From: Polytrichum commune
Lineage: Eukaryota; Streptophyta; Polytrichopsida; Polytrichales; Polytrichaceae
Assembly: GCA_950295325.1 (NCBI GenBank)
Contig: OX485809.1
Location: 29,216,144 to 29,280,143 of the forward strand
Length of the DNA: 64,000 bases
Direction of reading: 5' to 3'
Shown here: positions 1-13,500 of the stretch, piece by piece
Position numbering within the stretch: the stretch's first letter is position 1
How the letters are laid out: every line of letters starts with the position of its first letter
The notes under the pieces: model-generated
The model's input: the letters and a program-made list of their open reading frames with translations, nothing else
Told to the model about the DNA's origin: nothing
Databases searched by the model: none
Program-made: the position numbers and the translations under genes

Positions 1-1100
1 AATGCCTTTATTAGAATAGTTTAACAGAGTCTTACCACACACAAAACACATCTGTAAGCACGAAAAATCTTATTAGAAATTTCAGCTTCGAATGTTCTTC
101 GTCATCGTAGCCCCCTTACTGATCCGTCAAGTACCTCGAATGAAAGAAATAAGTGGATCAAACCTTAACCATAGAGGCCACTCCACTGACACTCACCAAA
201 TCGCTTGTCGGTCCTTGAAGCAGACTTTTAACTCCTCTGACAAAAAAAAGAACAACCTACAGACTTGCTATATCCGCACAGATCAGGGTTAGCAACTTCC
301 AGATGATTGAGCTCAGACACGCACAAACCATTTCTATCAGCACAATGCTTCCATGAAGTTCTCAGCATCGAGAAATTTGGTGGTCATCACCGCCCTCCTT
401 TACAACATCAACATGCATGCCAACTCCTCTAGTCCCTTCTATTCCATGCCCACATTGGAGTAATGCATTGACCTTTGCCTTCACATGATTAAGAGACTTC
501 ACTCTCCATGACCTCTCTGTTTTCGAACCTTTGTATAATCTAAAATCCCTGAGAGCCCAAAAGCTAAAATTCCTATTGAATTCTTGAAAGAGAAATCTCT
601 AAACTGTACACCCTAAACCCTAACCCTAAATCCCAGCCCAGCATATATAGTTCGTGGATTTATGTTCATTTATTCATTCGTTGCAGGTTGTTTGCTTTGT
701 TTCTACCACTAGATTCGCACTCATTACCAGTAATCCAAGCTCTCCACTGAGATTTCTATACTGGGATCGCACCGAGGGCATTCTACCCCAATCGCATGCC
801 TCTTTAACTTTCTCACGAACCACCAAAGCTTTGAAAGGTGCAGCTATTGTATGGTCCTTCTCCTGCGCTCCTGGGCCCCGAGTGCCAACGAGATATCTTA
901 ACAGCGGAGGAGCTGCACTGCAACATCGCAAACAAACGGAGAGAGAAGATGCAATTGAAACCTAAGGGGAAAATGACACTAAGTAGACCTTGAGGGCCCG
1001 TGACCAGAGAACTGTAAACTCTTTGGTCAAGAATGTCGAGACCGTCCCACTTCACTCTGATGGTCCAAGAACAAAGAAACTCCAAAATCCAGCGACCTTA
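1..1100. other. Intergenic DNA, no confident gene
   Basis: No convincing gene was found. A telomere-like run of CCCTAAA-type units lies at 611-634; it could be a telo-box promoter motif or an interstitial telomeric relic. On the minus strand about 430-575 there is an open, protein-like stretch without a start codon, and 674-931 is also open on the minus strand. I recognise neither and could not join them convincingly. Confidence 0.4.
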
Positions 1101-1519
1101 TTGGAGTTATTTGTAAAGGAAATGAAACCATGGGTTTAGCCCTAAACCTTGGATTATGAGAATTAACACAAAGTCACCTAAGCTTTCTTAATACTTGAAT
1201 TATCATGCAAAAAGAGTGGTGTCACACTATTAAAAATCGGTTTTCTAGCTTGTCTTGCTAGGATGGGTGGGCCAAGCTAGCCTTGCATAGGCCAATCTGG
1301 TGTTTAAGATAGCGGGTCCCATGCACATACCCCATTTTAGATCTTTAAATTCTCTCAAAATTTGAGAGGTGGAAAGAGGATGTCCCAAAAGCTTCACCCA
1401 GCTTTCAAAATAGAACTACAATGTACAATGAGCTAACAAGCTTTTAATAGAAAAATATCCTCAAAATAAAATAAAATCCATGGCTCTGTCTCTCTTCGAG
1501 GGACTTTACAAATAACTCT
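1101..1519. mobile_element. TIR element (MITE-like) with GAGTTATTTGTAAAG ends
   Basis: The sequence GAGTTATTTGTAAAG begins near 1102 and its reverse complement CTTTACAAATAACTC ends near 1519, giving a non-coding element of about 420 bp with 15-bp terminal inverted repeats. Its interior (about 1150-1440) is homologous to the sequence that flanks the nested insertion at 30113-30238 and 36698-36870. The copy here is uninterrupted and serves as an empty site: GGGCCAAGC is at 1269-1277. The target duplication is not resolved. Confidence 0.55.
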
Positions 1520-1539
1520 ATCTGTCAAGGCCAAACTAT

Positions 1540-1760
1540 TAGACCCAAGGAGTTTACATTAAGGTAGGGATTCAAAGTATGAAAATCATGAAGTGGCATT
1601 GATGTGGCATCACTTTTTCATCAAAACTCATACATCCTCACTCAAGAAAACACTCCTCCTAGTTTAAGAAACCAATCTTTAAGCTTAAGTCCAATCATGA
1701 GTTTGAATATAAGATCCATCTTTGTCCATAAAGGGGTGTTTTGGACCCCGAGCTTCTTGG
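1540..1760. repeat. Dispersed repeat shared with 59800-60005
   Basis: From AAGGAGTTTACA near 1549 to AAGGGGTGTTTTG near 1740 the sequence aligns by eye with 59813-60000, which lies inside the third intron of the ALMT-type gene. Shared blocks include the start, CTCAAGAA, GAAACCAA and the end. No coding capacity is seen. Confidence 0.5.
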
Positions 1761-4700
1761 ACATAGATCCGAATGAAAACCTACACTTACATTACAGTTT
1801 GAGGGTTTGTCAACCAAGGAATATTGAATGGATGGAATAACTACATGGGGTCCTACATAGCACGCAACAGACTATGCTTTATGGTCTAATAGCACAAACC
1901 AAGACAACATTTCATTGTTAAATTTTCACAACCGTTGATTTATTATAGCTTATTGTGTAGAAAATATCCACATTTAAAATATTGAAAAGAGATAGTATCA
2001 TGTTGAGAGCATGGTCTCGTATGTCTTTAAACTACACTTGAAGGCCGTGACCTCACATAATTTCATTGTACAACCTTTGGATGAGTTTCAAACAATTTCA
2101 TGGCCGCAGGCATTCACCAAAATGTATTCCTAGTGTTAGATTGGTGTTGTTACCATTTGAGTGTTTTAAATGAGAAATTCACAAAACAATAATACGAGTT
2201 TGGGATGCATATGTGGGGATAGTTTTGTTTTCCATATCATTTGAGTCTATATATTTTGCGTAGGGATCTTCAAGCATATATAAAATCATTATATTATCAA
2301 TGTGGTTCTAAAACATTCACCAAAATATTAACTTGGATATATAAAAATACTTTCATCTTGAGGTACTACCAAATATCAATATAGATTGGAATTTTGATAT
2401 TGATATTTTATTAATATTGGAATGAATATATTATATTTATCAATGCTGATAATAATAATAATAATAATAATTTATTAAAATTATATTTGTACACCTTAGA
2501 AAGGAAATAAAAAATATAGACCCAAAATTCTTTCAATTGTTGGATGTACCGTACCTAGCCATAAGGATCGAAAAAAAAAACAAAAAAAACATAAAAGTTG
2601 AAAAAAATGAAGATTATTGAAGAATAGAGTTGAAAAGAAAAATTATGAGCATGCCAAATATTACAAAATTGTACCAAGTTCATGCAGAAAAAAAACCCAA
2701 AATATTGTATACCCTAATTCTATGGTTGGTTTGTATAAATATAATTTCAAAAAATACCATAAAATTTTGGATATTGTGAGCCTAGCCAAATGAATAAGTA
2801 AAAAACATTAAAGTGAAAAAACAAATCAATGGAAAATTTGGACTCTTCTCAATTCCAACCATGTCAACGCGCCATGGGATGGTGTGTGCTAACGCGTTCA
2901 TGATCCGGCGCCCTGCCCACGACTTCCACAAGGTTGTTCAAATCGTAGAACAAAAAACACCGAGCATTTCCCGACTTATACCTGTAAAATGTTTTGCCTT
3001 TGACATTTTATTGCATTGTCATGGCTGGTGAACGCAGAGGCAAGATTGGCGTGAATGAAGTAGTCGCAAAAGCCTACACATGAAGAAGGGGTTTTTCGTG
3101 CGTGCGCACACATACATACAGTACACACATATTGAAAAGAAAGCAACACATTACAAATTGAGATTATGACATTAAATTAGGTTAAACACATTAAGGCCAT
3201 TACAAACGGATGAAAAATTTAGATTCATTGTCGTGAACTAGCTTTATATTAAAGCACCAAATTTCAAATTTAATATTTAATATTTAATATATTTATTGTG
3301 AACATGTTGGACCCATCTTTCCACTTTAATTAACTATTCAGTATGACATTTCGGTCCTACTGATCATATATGGTATTCATATTCATAAGTAGTCACGATC
3401 TTTTTATACTTATACTCAAGATATTATAACCGAAATGGAAGTTCATCCCAAAAGATGAATTTTATGAATTCAAAAAAATATACATCTATGGGTTATCGAT
3501 ACCCCTCTTGTAGATATGATTTTTTGTCCATAATCACCAAACCTATGTTTTTGTTGGTTGATCTCATAATAATGTAAGTATTTTTCCAAATTTTACTAAA
3601 GGTTATCCTCATATATCTTAGAATGGATGTTCTATGTGATACAATACCATGTGAATTTGATGGATTGAATTTGAATGATGTCTTCTAATTATTTTTTTAT
3701 TTTTTTATAATTCCAATGAAAGTTAAAATTGCATTATGATAAGAATTCGTTGATGTCATTGTTGATAAATTAATATCACAACTCCAATCATCTTGCGAAA
3801 TTGGAATATTCGATGCGAAGATAAAAAATTAAAAAAATATTTTTGTGCTAAAGTTGTGAGTGGCCGTGTTGGTAATCAAATGTTCAACTTTAGAGGGTTT
3901 TTTTCCCTAGAAAATAGAAGGAGCACGTTGCATGGGGTCAACTAGCAAGTACCGAATAAATCTTTGCAAGGGGTTTCATCGTTGTCGTCGAAATTGGTTT
4001 TACATGCGTTCATGAAGCGTTAGCATTTGTTATAGGCGATGATTTTTTGAAACTTGAACAAGATTTGGTTCGTGGGTTCGGATTTGTAAACATCAACAAA
4101 GATGTAGGTGATCAATTCGAATAGATGAAGGTCTTGCCGTTTCGCCGCTGCTCATTTCTCAGCTATATCTTATCCTTCTTATTTAGTTAGTCTGTAGGTT
4201 TGGAATTGGAGGTTTTTTGTTTTTGTTTTTTCTTCCTACTCCTATCGTATCTTTCATCTTGGATTTTTTTATTCTTAATAATTCTCTTATTTTTACCTTG
4301 AGATTTTGTTTGATCTTAAGGGTGAGAGAATTTAGTGCATTTTATATAAAACATTAAGTATCATCTAGATTGTAGGTTCCATAGTAAAATTTTACTACCT
4401 TAAAAAAGAATTCTAACCATGTAAAAAAATATTGCAAAATGTTTTAAATCCACAATAAAATGACTCTTACCAATCAAAGGAAAATATCTTTTGCTTTGGA
4501 CATTGGCATTTTTGCTACAATTGTTTTTGGCAAATACATAATTTTGTGGAGCAATTTAGGTAAAACAACTCTAATTATATGCTCAAAGTTATAACAAATG
4601 CCGGGAGAAGTTTGTATTCCGAGTTGGAAAAATTATATGTCCATCCTCGGTTAAAAAATATTTGCACCTTTTATAGAATAATAAAATGGGATTTTTTGTA

Positions 4701-6538
4701 TAAGACCATCAAGAAGAAGGCTAAGTCGTTAGAAATCTCGGTCATAACGATAGTTCAAGTGATTGGTTGTATGTAGAACACATAGAGCGCATGGACAACC
4801 AAATTGTTTCTCTCCAATCGTCAATCATGCTTAAGAGAAAATTGCATATGTTGGATTAATTTAATTATATATAAAATTGATGTGATTACCATATACCCCT
4901 GTAAGCCTTCACTATGATAAACGAGGGCTAAAAGATGTAAAACAATAAGGACTTAAGAATGATCGTGTTCACACCTTCCTACCAATTTTGAATATTTATT
5001 GATTATAGTGTTAATTATATATTTTAAATAATTTCCATTGGGTGGTTTTTTTACCGTCGGTATTGTTTTGTATTACTTACCTTTAGAAGGCTTCTAATGA
5101 TGATAAGATAAGATAGGCCCAATAAACAATTATGGAAAGATTATTGACTCAACTTCACCTTGATTGAAGTTGGATTCACATACAACCTATTGTCAGCCTA
5201 CAATGATCTAGAATTATGCACATATTGTGTGATAAGAAACAAAAACACAATGCAAACACGCAACTATAACATCATAAATGCACTATTAAAAAAAAACACA
5301 TATGACGCACAACAACAAAGTTGTGGGAGAGAGGGAAAATCAAGGAGCTCAAATATCGAGGAGATTTGGAGGATGATATCGACCATTGATTTTGTCCATA
5401 AATGGTCTAAATTGTCTGGAATTGTCTGGAATTGCATGAAAATTGATTAATAACTATATTAGTGTGTGTCACAATTTTTTTTAAATTTTTTTTTGAAGAA
5501 CTCACATACATTTTCATTCATGTCAAATCTCAAGTTTGAATTAGTGTGGGTCTCATCAATTTTAATTTCTAAGAAATTAATGTAGGCGAAATAAAATCAA
5601 GCTACTTTTGATAACATGGCAATATTTCATTCAATGTAAGATGTTGGTTGGAATTCTTAAAAAACACTGAGGGGGAAACATGGGGTCAATCGGCCAATTA
5701 GAGCGCCTCCCCACATTAGTTACTTCCACACTAACACTCACTCACACTAATAAGAATATTAAATGTTACCTCTTCACGACTTTTAAAAAAAAACGTTTTT
5801 ATGTTCTTTGTATTATTTTGAAAGCTTGTTGGACATTGAAAACATCCTACATCGAATGGTGCTTAAGGATGTGCTCATGTTATTCATAATCATATTGTCG
5901 TTGGACTTTGATGATTTGCGAATGTTGCATTTTGGGCTTGTTGGAATATTCCTCATACAGGGGTCTTTTATTCCTTTTCAAAATGCTTGCATCTTCTAGT
6001 CCATCCCAGTCCTTGTGTGACTTGAGGGACATGAACAAGAAAACGGTAGAACCGTGAGGCTCTATCCTTTGCTATGAAAGACTACAATTGTAGCTGATTA
6101 CTTTGTTCATGCCAATCCATGGCTATTCACTATACCAAACCTTTCTTGGATTTTGTGCACCTTCTTCTCAAATACGGGTCAAGGATTGAAGCTACTCATT
6201 TATCACCTGGAATTTTTAAAATAAATAATCAAGAACTGCCGAAACAACTATAGTTAACTAGATTTCTTTCAATGCATTCTAGGGAGCACTTGTATATATA
6301 TATATATATAAACTATAGTTAACATCCACATTAAATATAGTGGACCAAAAATAACAAGAACAAGTAACGTTCAAGTGTGAACACAAAGTGGTTAGGAAAT
6401 TTGCTCTTGAAACGAAGAAGTTGATGCATAGTCTCTGTCCTACAGACAGAGCCAATAAACTACAATCTTTGCCATACTAATAAGTACAATAGTCCTTTGT
6501 GTGGGCCAAAAATTTCTCATGAACTTGGAGAAATATTA
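1761..6538. other. AT-rich intergenic DNA without a recognisable gene
   Basis: About 4.8 kb of AT-rich sequence contains only short, unconvincing open frames. Simple repeats are an (AAT)n run near 2449-2472, ATTTAATATTT units near 3265-3295 and a (TA)n run near 6293-6310. I see no RNA gene or clear transposon ends. Confidence 0.5.
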
Positions 6539-7009
6539 GAGTTATCCGTAAAGTGAGTTGAAGAGAGGGTTTTGGGCCTGGATTTGAGAAAATTGTGTGA
6601 CAGGCCCTAAAAGTGGAGCAGGTGTCTGTAGCTATAAAAAAACACAGGCACAAATATTTTGAGGGACCGGAAATGGTGAAATTTTTTTTTGCTCATGTGT
6701 TGCGAGCGCGCCCCGGGAATTTAGCGTCGCTTTGTCAGAGGGCCCTCTCCTGTTTCACCAACAAAGAAGATCCACTGACAAGGCGGGGCGAAGTCTGCGG
6801 GGACAACCCCAAATTTGTCGCAGCCTAAATCCGGAGAAACTAAAGGACTGCAGACCAGCTCCAAAAACAAGCAGACCAGCTCTGACCCTAAACCCTGGCC
6901 TTGTGTATTATGCCCCGGAATTCAAGAGCCTTACTTTGCATTTCCATGGGTTTGTGTGAATAGTGCACTCAAAATCTGTCAAAACACCATCTTACTTTAC
7001 GGATAACTC
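6539..7009. mobile_element. TIR MITE, GAGTTATCCGTAAAGT ends
   Basis: GAGTTATCCGTAAAGT starts at 6539 and its reverse complement ends at 7009 (GGATAACTC at 7001-7009), defining a 471-bp non-coding element. The terminal nonamer GAGTTATCC is shared with the hairpin elements at 42535 and, in slightly altered form, 25232 and 53022. Flanks are AT-rich (ATTA on the left, AATTA on the right), so the exact target duplication is ambiguous. Confidence 0.65.
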
Positions 7010-7585
7010 AATTACATTCTCATTACATGGTTATAGCAGTGCGTAACTCCGAATATTAACACACACTAATTGGGATAATCAATGTAGTAATGTGGCAAGG
7101 TCAACCCCATCCAAAGAAATAAATAATAAGTGTGGAGTAAAGGAAAACCCCGGCAAGAGAATGTGAAGAACGAATCCTTGCTGCCCACGCCTCCATGTCG
7201 CCATGTGTTGATCCAAAACCCGATTTAGAAGATAACCCAAAGTCGCCCACGCAAAACCCCCGGGTTTTCGATGTACAAATAACCAGGTGTTCGGTCGCCT
7301 ATGTTTAGCTGCGAAGGCCCCTTCCTTTCTCGTCCGCCATTTATTATTAGGAGCCAAGTGGTGTGCAACTTGTGCCCTGCTGCATTTGCAACGTTGCTGC
7401 TGATTCTTCAGCGATGGCGATGGCGGTGGCCATGGAGCTGGCATGGCCACCCCGACTCACTTGGACAAGATCAATGGCAGATAAAGTTAAGTAATAAGTT
7501 ACGAGCAAGAGGAGGCTCTCTCATTCATCCATCAAAGGCTTTGTCACACTGACCGGAAGGCAGGAGAGCTCGAGTTTGAGGTGCC

Positions 7586-10500
7586 ATGGAGGAGGCCCGG
7601 GGGATCAGCCGGAGCCGAGTTGCGGTGATCGCCACTGCGGCCGCCTGCGTCGTGGTGGCCTCCGGGGTTCTTGTGTTCATTCGCAACCGACGTTGCGAGA
7701 AGCAGGAGCAGCTGCTTCGGTTGGTGCAGGAAGACAAGCCGCAGAAAAGGTTCAAGCGTGTTCTGGCCGACAACTCGGATGCGCCCTTCCAGCATTTGGC
7801 TTCGCCCGTCACGGGTATAGTGCTGCCATTCCTTTCGTGGAGTTTGATATAAGCCATGCTTGCTTGTGTCTATGTGGATTCTCAACCCAAGCGCTTCCGA
7901 CTACTTGCAACCTAATTAATTTCTCACAGTAGGTGGCTCCTTCTTGTGAGGAGCTATGTCACAAATTAAACGGCGCATTTGGCCTAGCTTGCAATCTCTT
8001 CAGACCACCGGCACTAAATACATTGCTGCCATTCATTTCTTGGATCTTGCTATAAACCATGCTTGCTTGCTTGTTGCTTATGTCTATGTGGATTCTCAAC
8101 CCAAGCGCTTCCAACTACTTGCAACCTAATTAATTTCTCACAGTAGGTTGAACCTCGTTGTGAGGAGCCATGCCCCGAACTAAATGGGAATTCGAGCCTA
8201 CCTTGCAATCTCTTCAGACCGCTGGCACTAGGTATAATTTATCGTTCGTCATGGATACATTGCTGCCATTCATCGTCTTGCTCATGCTAGTTGGGTCCCC
8301 TCTTCTTCGAAACTCGATTCAGTAGCACTAGTATCCCTCTTCCATGCCATTTCTTGGAGTTTGTTACAGAACGATACTTGCTTGCTCGTGTCTATCTGCA
8401 TTCTCCCAAGCACTTATGACCAGTTGCAACCTAAATTTTCACAATAGATCGAACCTTGTTGGAGGAATCATGTCGGAATTCAGATGGGCATTAGACACAG
8501 CTTGGAATCTCTTTAGACCACTTGGCACTAGGTATAATTCATTGCCGTCATGAGTACATTGCTGCCATTCATTTCTTGGGGTCTTGCTACAGACCATGCT
8601 TGCTTGTGTCTACGTGGATTCTCAACCCAAGCATTTCCGACCACTTGCATTGTAATTATATTTTCACAATAAAATGAAATTATATTGTTCCAAATTAGAT
8701 GGGGCATTAGACCTACCTTGCTATCTCTTTAGACAACTGGCACTAGGTATTATTGTGCGTGCTGGTTGGGTCCCCTGCTCTGTCCAAAATTGATTCATTA
8801 GCATTAGTGCCCCTCTTCCATGCCAAAAGGTGAAAAATTCTCCAGCCTCATAGCTCCTACGCTTCACTCTATTGTAAGGTTCCCTGACCCTAGCTAACTA
8901 GAGTGGGACTTTTGTTTTCTGTAGAACTTTCCTAAACTTTTCAGAGAAGTAGGTAGTATAGTGATGGTACGTTCTGGCCTTTTAAAAAATTTATTTAAAT
9001 TTTTAAAATTTTCCGTAATCCACAGGTTCAAACCATATTTATAGAAAGCAGCCTCGGCTGACCGGATGCTATCCTATCTTCAGGGTACTTAACATATAGT
9101 TTAGGTAGTAATGTTTTGTCAGGTGCCTGGTGAAGTTCTGCCTTTGACACTTGTGGCCTTTTGTTTGATGTAATTTGTTCCGCATACTGATCTCTAGGGT
9201 TTTTAGGCTTGTTGTGCAAAGATCCTTAGGCCTGCAGCTTGGTGTATTTAGCTTCTATTACATGCACTAGTGAGGATTGTACTAGTGCTGCAAAGGAGAA
9301 GTCCTTTTGTGGAAGGTTGCTGCCCTTTATGTAACTGACTGCAACCTAATTATTTCCCAATTGGGGGAACCTTGTTGGGAGGAACCATGTCACAAAGAAT
9401 GGGGCATTTGGCTTAGCTTGCAACCTCTTCAGACCACTGGCACTAGGTATGACCCTTGCGTAGGCTGGTTGGGTTCCGTGCTGTTAAAACTTGATTCATT
9501 TGCACTAGCACCCCTCTTATTTAGCATATGCCAATGATATTTAGCAGATAGAAAGAGGAAAACAAGGGATCCTCAGCATGACAAAAGTGAACGAAGAATT
9601 CCCAACACATTAGGCTCCAGTGCAAACTTGTAACGATTGCACTAGGGCTGCAAAGAAGAAGATTGTCCACAACTGCCTTCTATTTTCAACAACTTGGGAG
9701 TCATTCTCATGTGTACTACAGGTAACTGAATATATGTTGGTTCAGTTTTACGTTCAAGTTGCTTGCTTCCTCCCTCGTGGTTTACATGGTTCAATGAACT
9801 GGTGACCAATGGGAGATAGTTTTTTTTGCACAGTTTTAGTGCCCTCGTTTAGAATAACCCCATCTCAGAGCATTGGGATCCCTATAGCAAAGGGGCGTTC
9901 TTAGTAGAGGTAAGGCTAGGAGACCCCGGTTTCAGTTGCAAGACTTCTGCAACAGATGGATGAAAACATCTATTGTTAGAATTCTACAAGTGAAACTCTA
10001 AAATTGCGAGAAATCCTTGTTGTGATATATATGAACACCAAGGCCACTGCATTGCCTCTAATGCATCATTTATGACGAGGAGAATTGCACTTGCAGTTTA
10101 TAGTTTGCACTGTACCTGGTAATAAAAGTATAAACTTGTTCCCAACATAGAGAGTTACCCTGCTTGTGAGCTAAATGAACTTAGCCCAACAAGTTCAGAT
10201 TTTTCAACAAAGGACACGAGTTGATAAGGAAATCCAACAGTGTTCCAGGCTCTTGTAGAAAGAGCGGAACAATAAAGAAAGACCCCACAATTGACTCAAT
10301 TTTTGCAGAGCCAAGCATGGTACCAATATCGAAATAATTTGTCAAGAGCATTTGCACTTAGTAATATGAAGACTTATGAGACAAGGCATCCCATGTATTT
10401 CCATGTGCAGTGCATTATCTCTTTTGGCTGGTTAATACTATGACTCCTTCATATGAAAGTCTGGGCTTGGACACCGATTGTGAGGGTGTAAGAACTTTGC

Positions 10501-13500
10501 CAAAGAAGTTCAAATAGCTCCACATGAGCAATATGAACATTGACTCTCACATAAGATACAATTCAGGTATCTCATCAAATGCGTCTTGTATTTCTGAGTG
10601 AAAATATTGACTTCCAAGTATATTGTGTTTTTTGGAAGTCAGGTTTGCAACAAGGACACCCCTATGCTGAGGTCATTTGTTCACTTGTTGAAAGTCCACA
10701 GTTTGCATTTCCCAAGTATTACAGCAACCACAAAGTTCCCCCTGGCATGGGAGGACCCTTCATCTGGGTGCAATCCAAAGTAGAGCTTGAGGCGCTTGCT
10801 GTGCTGCTGAACAATGAGACTGAAATTGGAGTGGACATGGAGCATCATAGTGTACGCTCGTTTCGTGGCTTCACAGCCCTTGTTCAGGTATGTTACACAT
10901 TTATATTGGTGGAGAAAATGTTGCAGTCACTAAACATTACTCGAAGTTAGTTATAAGCACAATGTTGATGGCTGTATAACTAACCTTTGGGAATTACTGA
11001 GATCTCTTTATATAATATTTGTTCACTCTGTACTTGAGTTTTTTTTAGGGCAGGATGCTCACATATCTTAAAATTAGGTTTTGTGTGTGTGTGTGCGTGT
11101 GCATGTACGCATATGTGATATTTGGAATAAGGCAGATTTCAACGCATTCAATTGACTTTCTTGTGGATGCTATTGAGCTGCACGATGACATGCACCTTCT
11201 CCAGTCTGTTTTTGCCAATCCATTAATCTGCAAGGTATGATTCTACCACCATGTACAAGGTCCTTTTGTGCTATGTTGTGGGTTTCTCAAATTACAAGGG
11301 TATTCACAAGCTTTCTTTTGAGATTGGTTGATGTCTTGGGGCTATTCCAGTCTTGCTGGAAGTGTAGGTTTCTGTACCTGAACTTGATGTTGCCTGCATT
11401 GTAATCAACAGGTTCTTCATGGTGCAGACAATGACATCCTCTGGTTGCAGAGAGATTTTCACATCTACATTGTCAACTTGTTTGACACTGCACGTGTGAG
11501 TTTTCCTTGGACATTAGACTATGCATTTGAGTGTCTTCTTGTTACTATCACGTTATCATGGAAGGTAATTCCATCAGCACATGATAACCTCCTTAATAAT
11601 ATGGTGAGGATCTGTCTTTTCCGTTTTGTGCAGGCGTGTGATGCTCTAGGGAAGCCACAAAGGTCACTCGCATACTTACTCCAGACATACTGTGGTGTGT
11701 TAACTGACAAAAAATATCAGGTGTGGATTTGGGATTTTTTCTTGCCAAATTTGAGCACATTCAAATCTTTCATACAAAGTTAATTGCTGGGTTGAGATTT
11801 GCTCTTGTCTATTGAAAATGTTATTTACTGTTATGCCAAATGTTATGGTGAGTAGAAGGCCGACTGGAGAGTACGGCCGCTGCCCAGCGACATGGTGCAA
11901 TATGCACGCACAGATGCTCATTATCTTCTCTACATTGCTCACTGCCTTCACACTGAGTTGCTTAAATCCTGTAATATCTCATTCCTTCCTTGTATGCAGC
12001 ATGTCCTTTGATATTCTTGAAGTACTTATTTACACCTTTCCCAGAAAGAAGTGCTTGGGGTTCAAGAGTCTACAGATCCATACCAATGTGTGGATGCATG
12101 TTGATTCATCAGTTGTTTGAATCAATTTAGTGAATTGCCTGCCTGTGACTACTTAATACTGATTATACAAAGATATATATTTCCATTGGTGTTGAATAAC
12201 TGGTTGGATTATTGGATTGCACTGGCTATTATTTATCTGTAATATATTAAAAAATATACTTCAATGTCAGTCCTTTGACAATTTGTGTGGTTGTATACAG
12301 CTACACAGGACAATGGAGATGATTGCAACAATACTGGACTTCTAGCAGATGTTGTTAGGAAGTCAAACATGTTGTCCCTGCAACTTTATGAGCAGGAGGG
12401 AATTGGAGCATCCTTGTTGACAGTGGCAAACTCATTATTGGCTCGATTGTACAGTAACTCAGCCTCACATACCCTAGCGGAGGTTTGTGGTCCATTTATG
12501 GTCAACGTGTGGTACAAAAATTTCTTTTGTCATTTGTAATGAGGTCAGTTTGCTGAACATCTCGAGACTGACAGGATAAGGGTAATTACATTGTGCAGGA
12601 TGATATTTATTTGCGGAAACTGGTGATGAGACTATGTGAATGGAGAGATGCAGTGGTGAGAGTTTCACTTGTTATTTAATCAATGATCAGATTACAATTC
12701 TTTGGGTTTTTTAAATTTTAAAAAAAAAAACTTCTGTGTTATTACTGGAATCAGGATTTGTGAAGGGGTGACTTAGTTATACTCATATCTTGTGTACTTG
12801 TACAGGGACGTGCACAAGACGAAAGTGTGCGCTTTGTTCTGTCCGATGCGGCACTCCTAGCTTTGGCCACAATGCGGCCTCTCACTTATAAATCAATATT
12901 GAGCACCATAGCAGCTGCAGATTTAGGCTCACAGGCATCAGAGGGTTCACTTCCACCGGGGGTGCCTCCTCTACCATCTCCATCACCAGTGGTGCAACAT
13001 GAAATTGCTTCTCTGCGTGGTGTTTTGTTGGATTTCGCAAGGCTTTCATTGTGGCCTTGGAAATGCTTCTCTGAATTGAATGACTATGGTGATTTCCTTT
13101 CTGGAAGTATCATCAGTTTTCTACGCAAAGCTTCATTCTTCTCAAGCTTGGGTTTTGAAAGAAATTCAGCCCCTGGTGAAGGCAAGAAACCAAGGCTTAA
13201 TATTAGCAGCAGGCGAGAAGGTGGGGACCAGAAAAACGTTCCAAAGAGATGGAAGCTTGGGAACGTAGAGCAGGCACGTTTAAATTTTGTGAAGAAGTTC
13301 TCGTGCAAAGCACCTGTTTATCACAACTGCCGAATTTATGCGGGTGATGGTCGCCTTCTCTGCTTTTGTGACCGGAAGAAACTTGATTGGTGAGTCATCC
13401 TCTTCTTTGCTGTATTTTCCCAAGATTGCTTTGAGGGTGGTCATTGGTGGTGCTTTTTGTTTCTGGATATTGATAAGGTTATCTTGTTTCTTTATGCCAC

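Noticed and set aside
611-634. Telomere-like CCCTAAA run as evidence of a chromosome end
   Set aside because: Only about three units are present, surrounded by ordinary sequence; a telo-box or short interstitial relic is more likely.
3080-4600. Search for a transposon or RNA gene in the AT-rich stretch
   Set aside because: No paired termini, no conserved frame and no tRNA-like fold could be supported.
7079-7450. A 123-codon minus-strand open frame upstream of RRP6L3
   Set aside because: It has no domain, lies in the probable promoter region of the plus-strand gene and shows composition like its surroundings.
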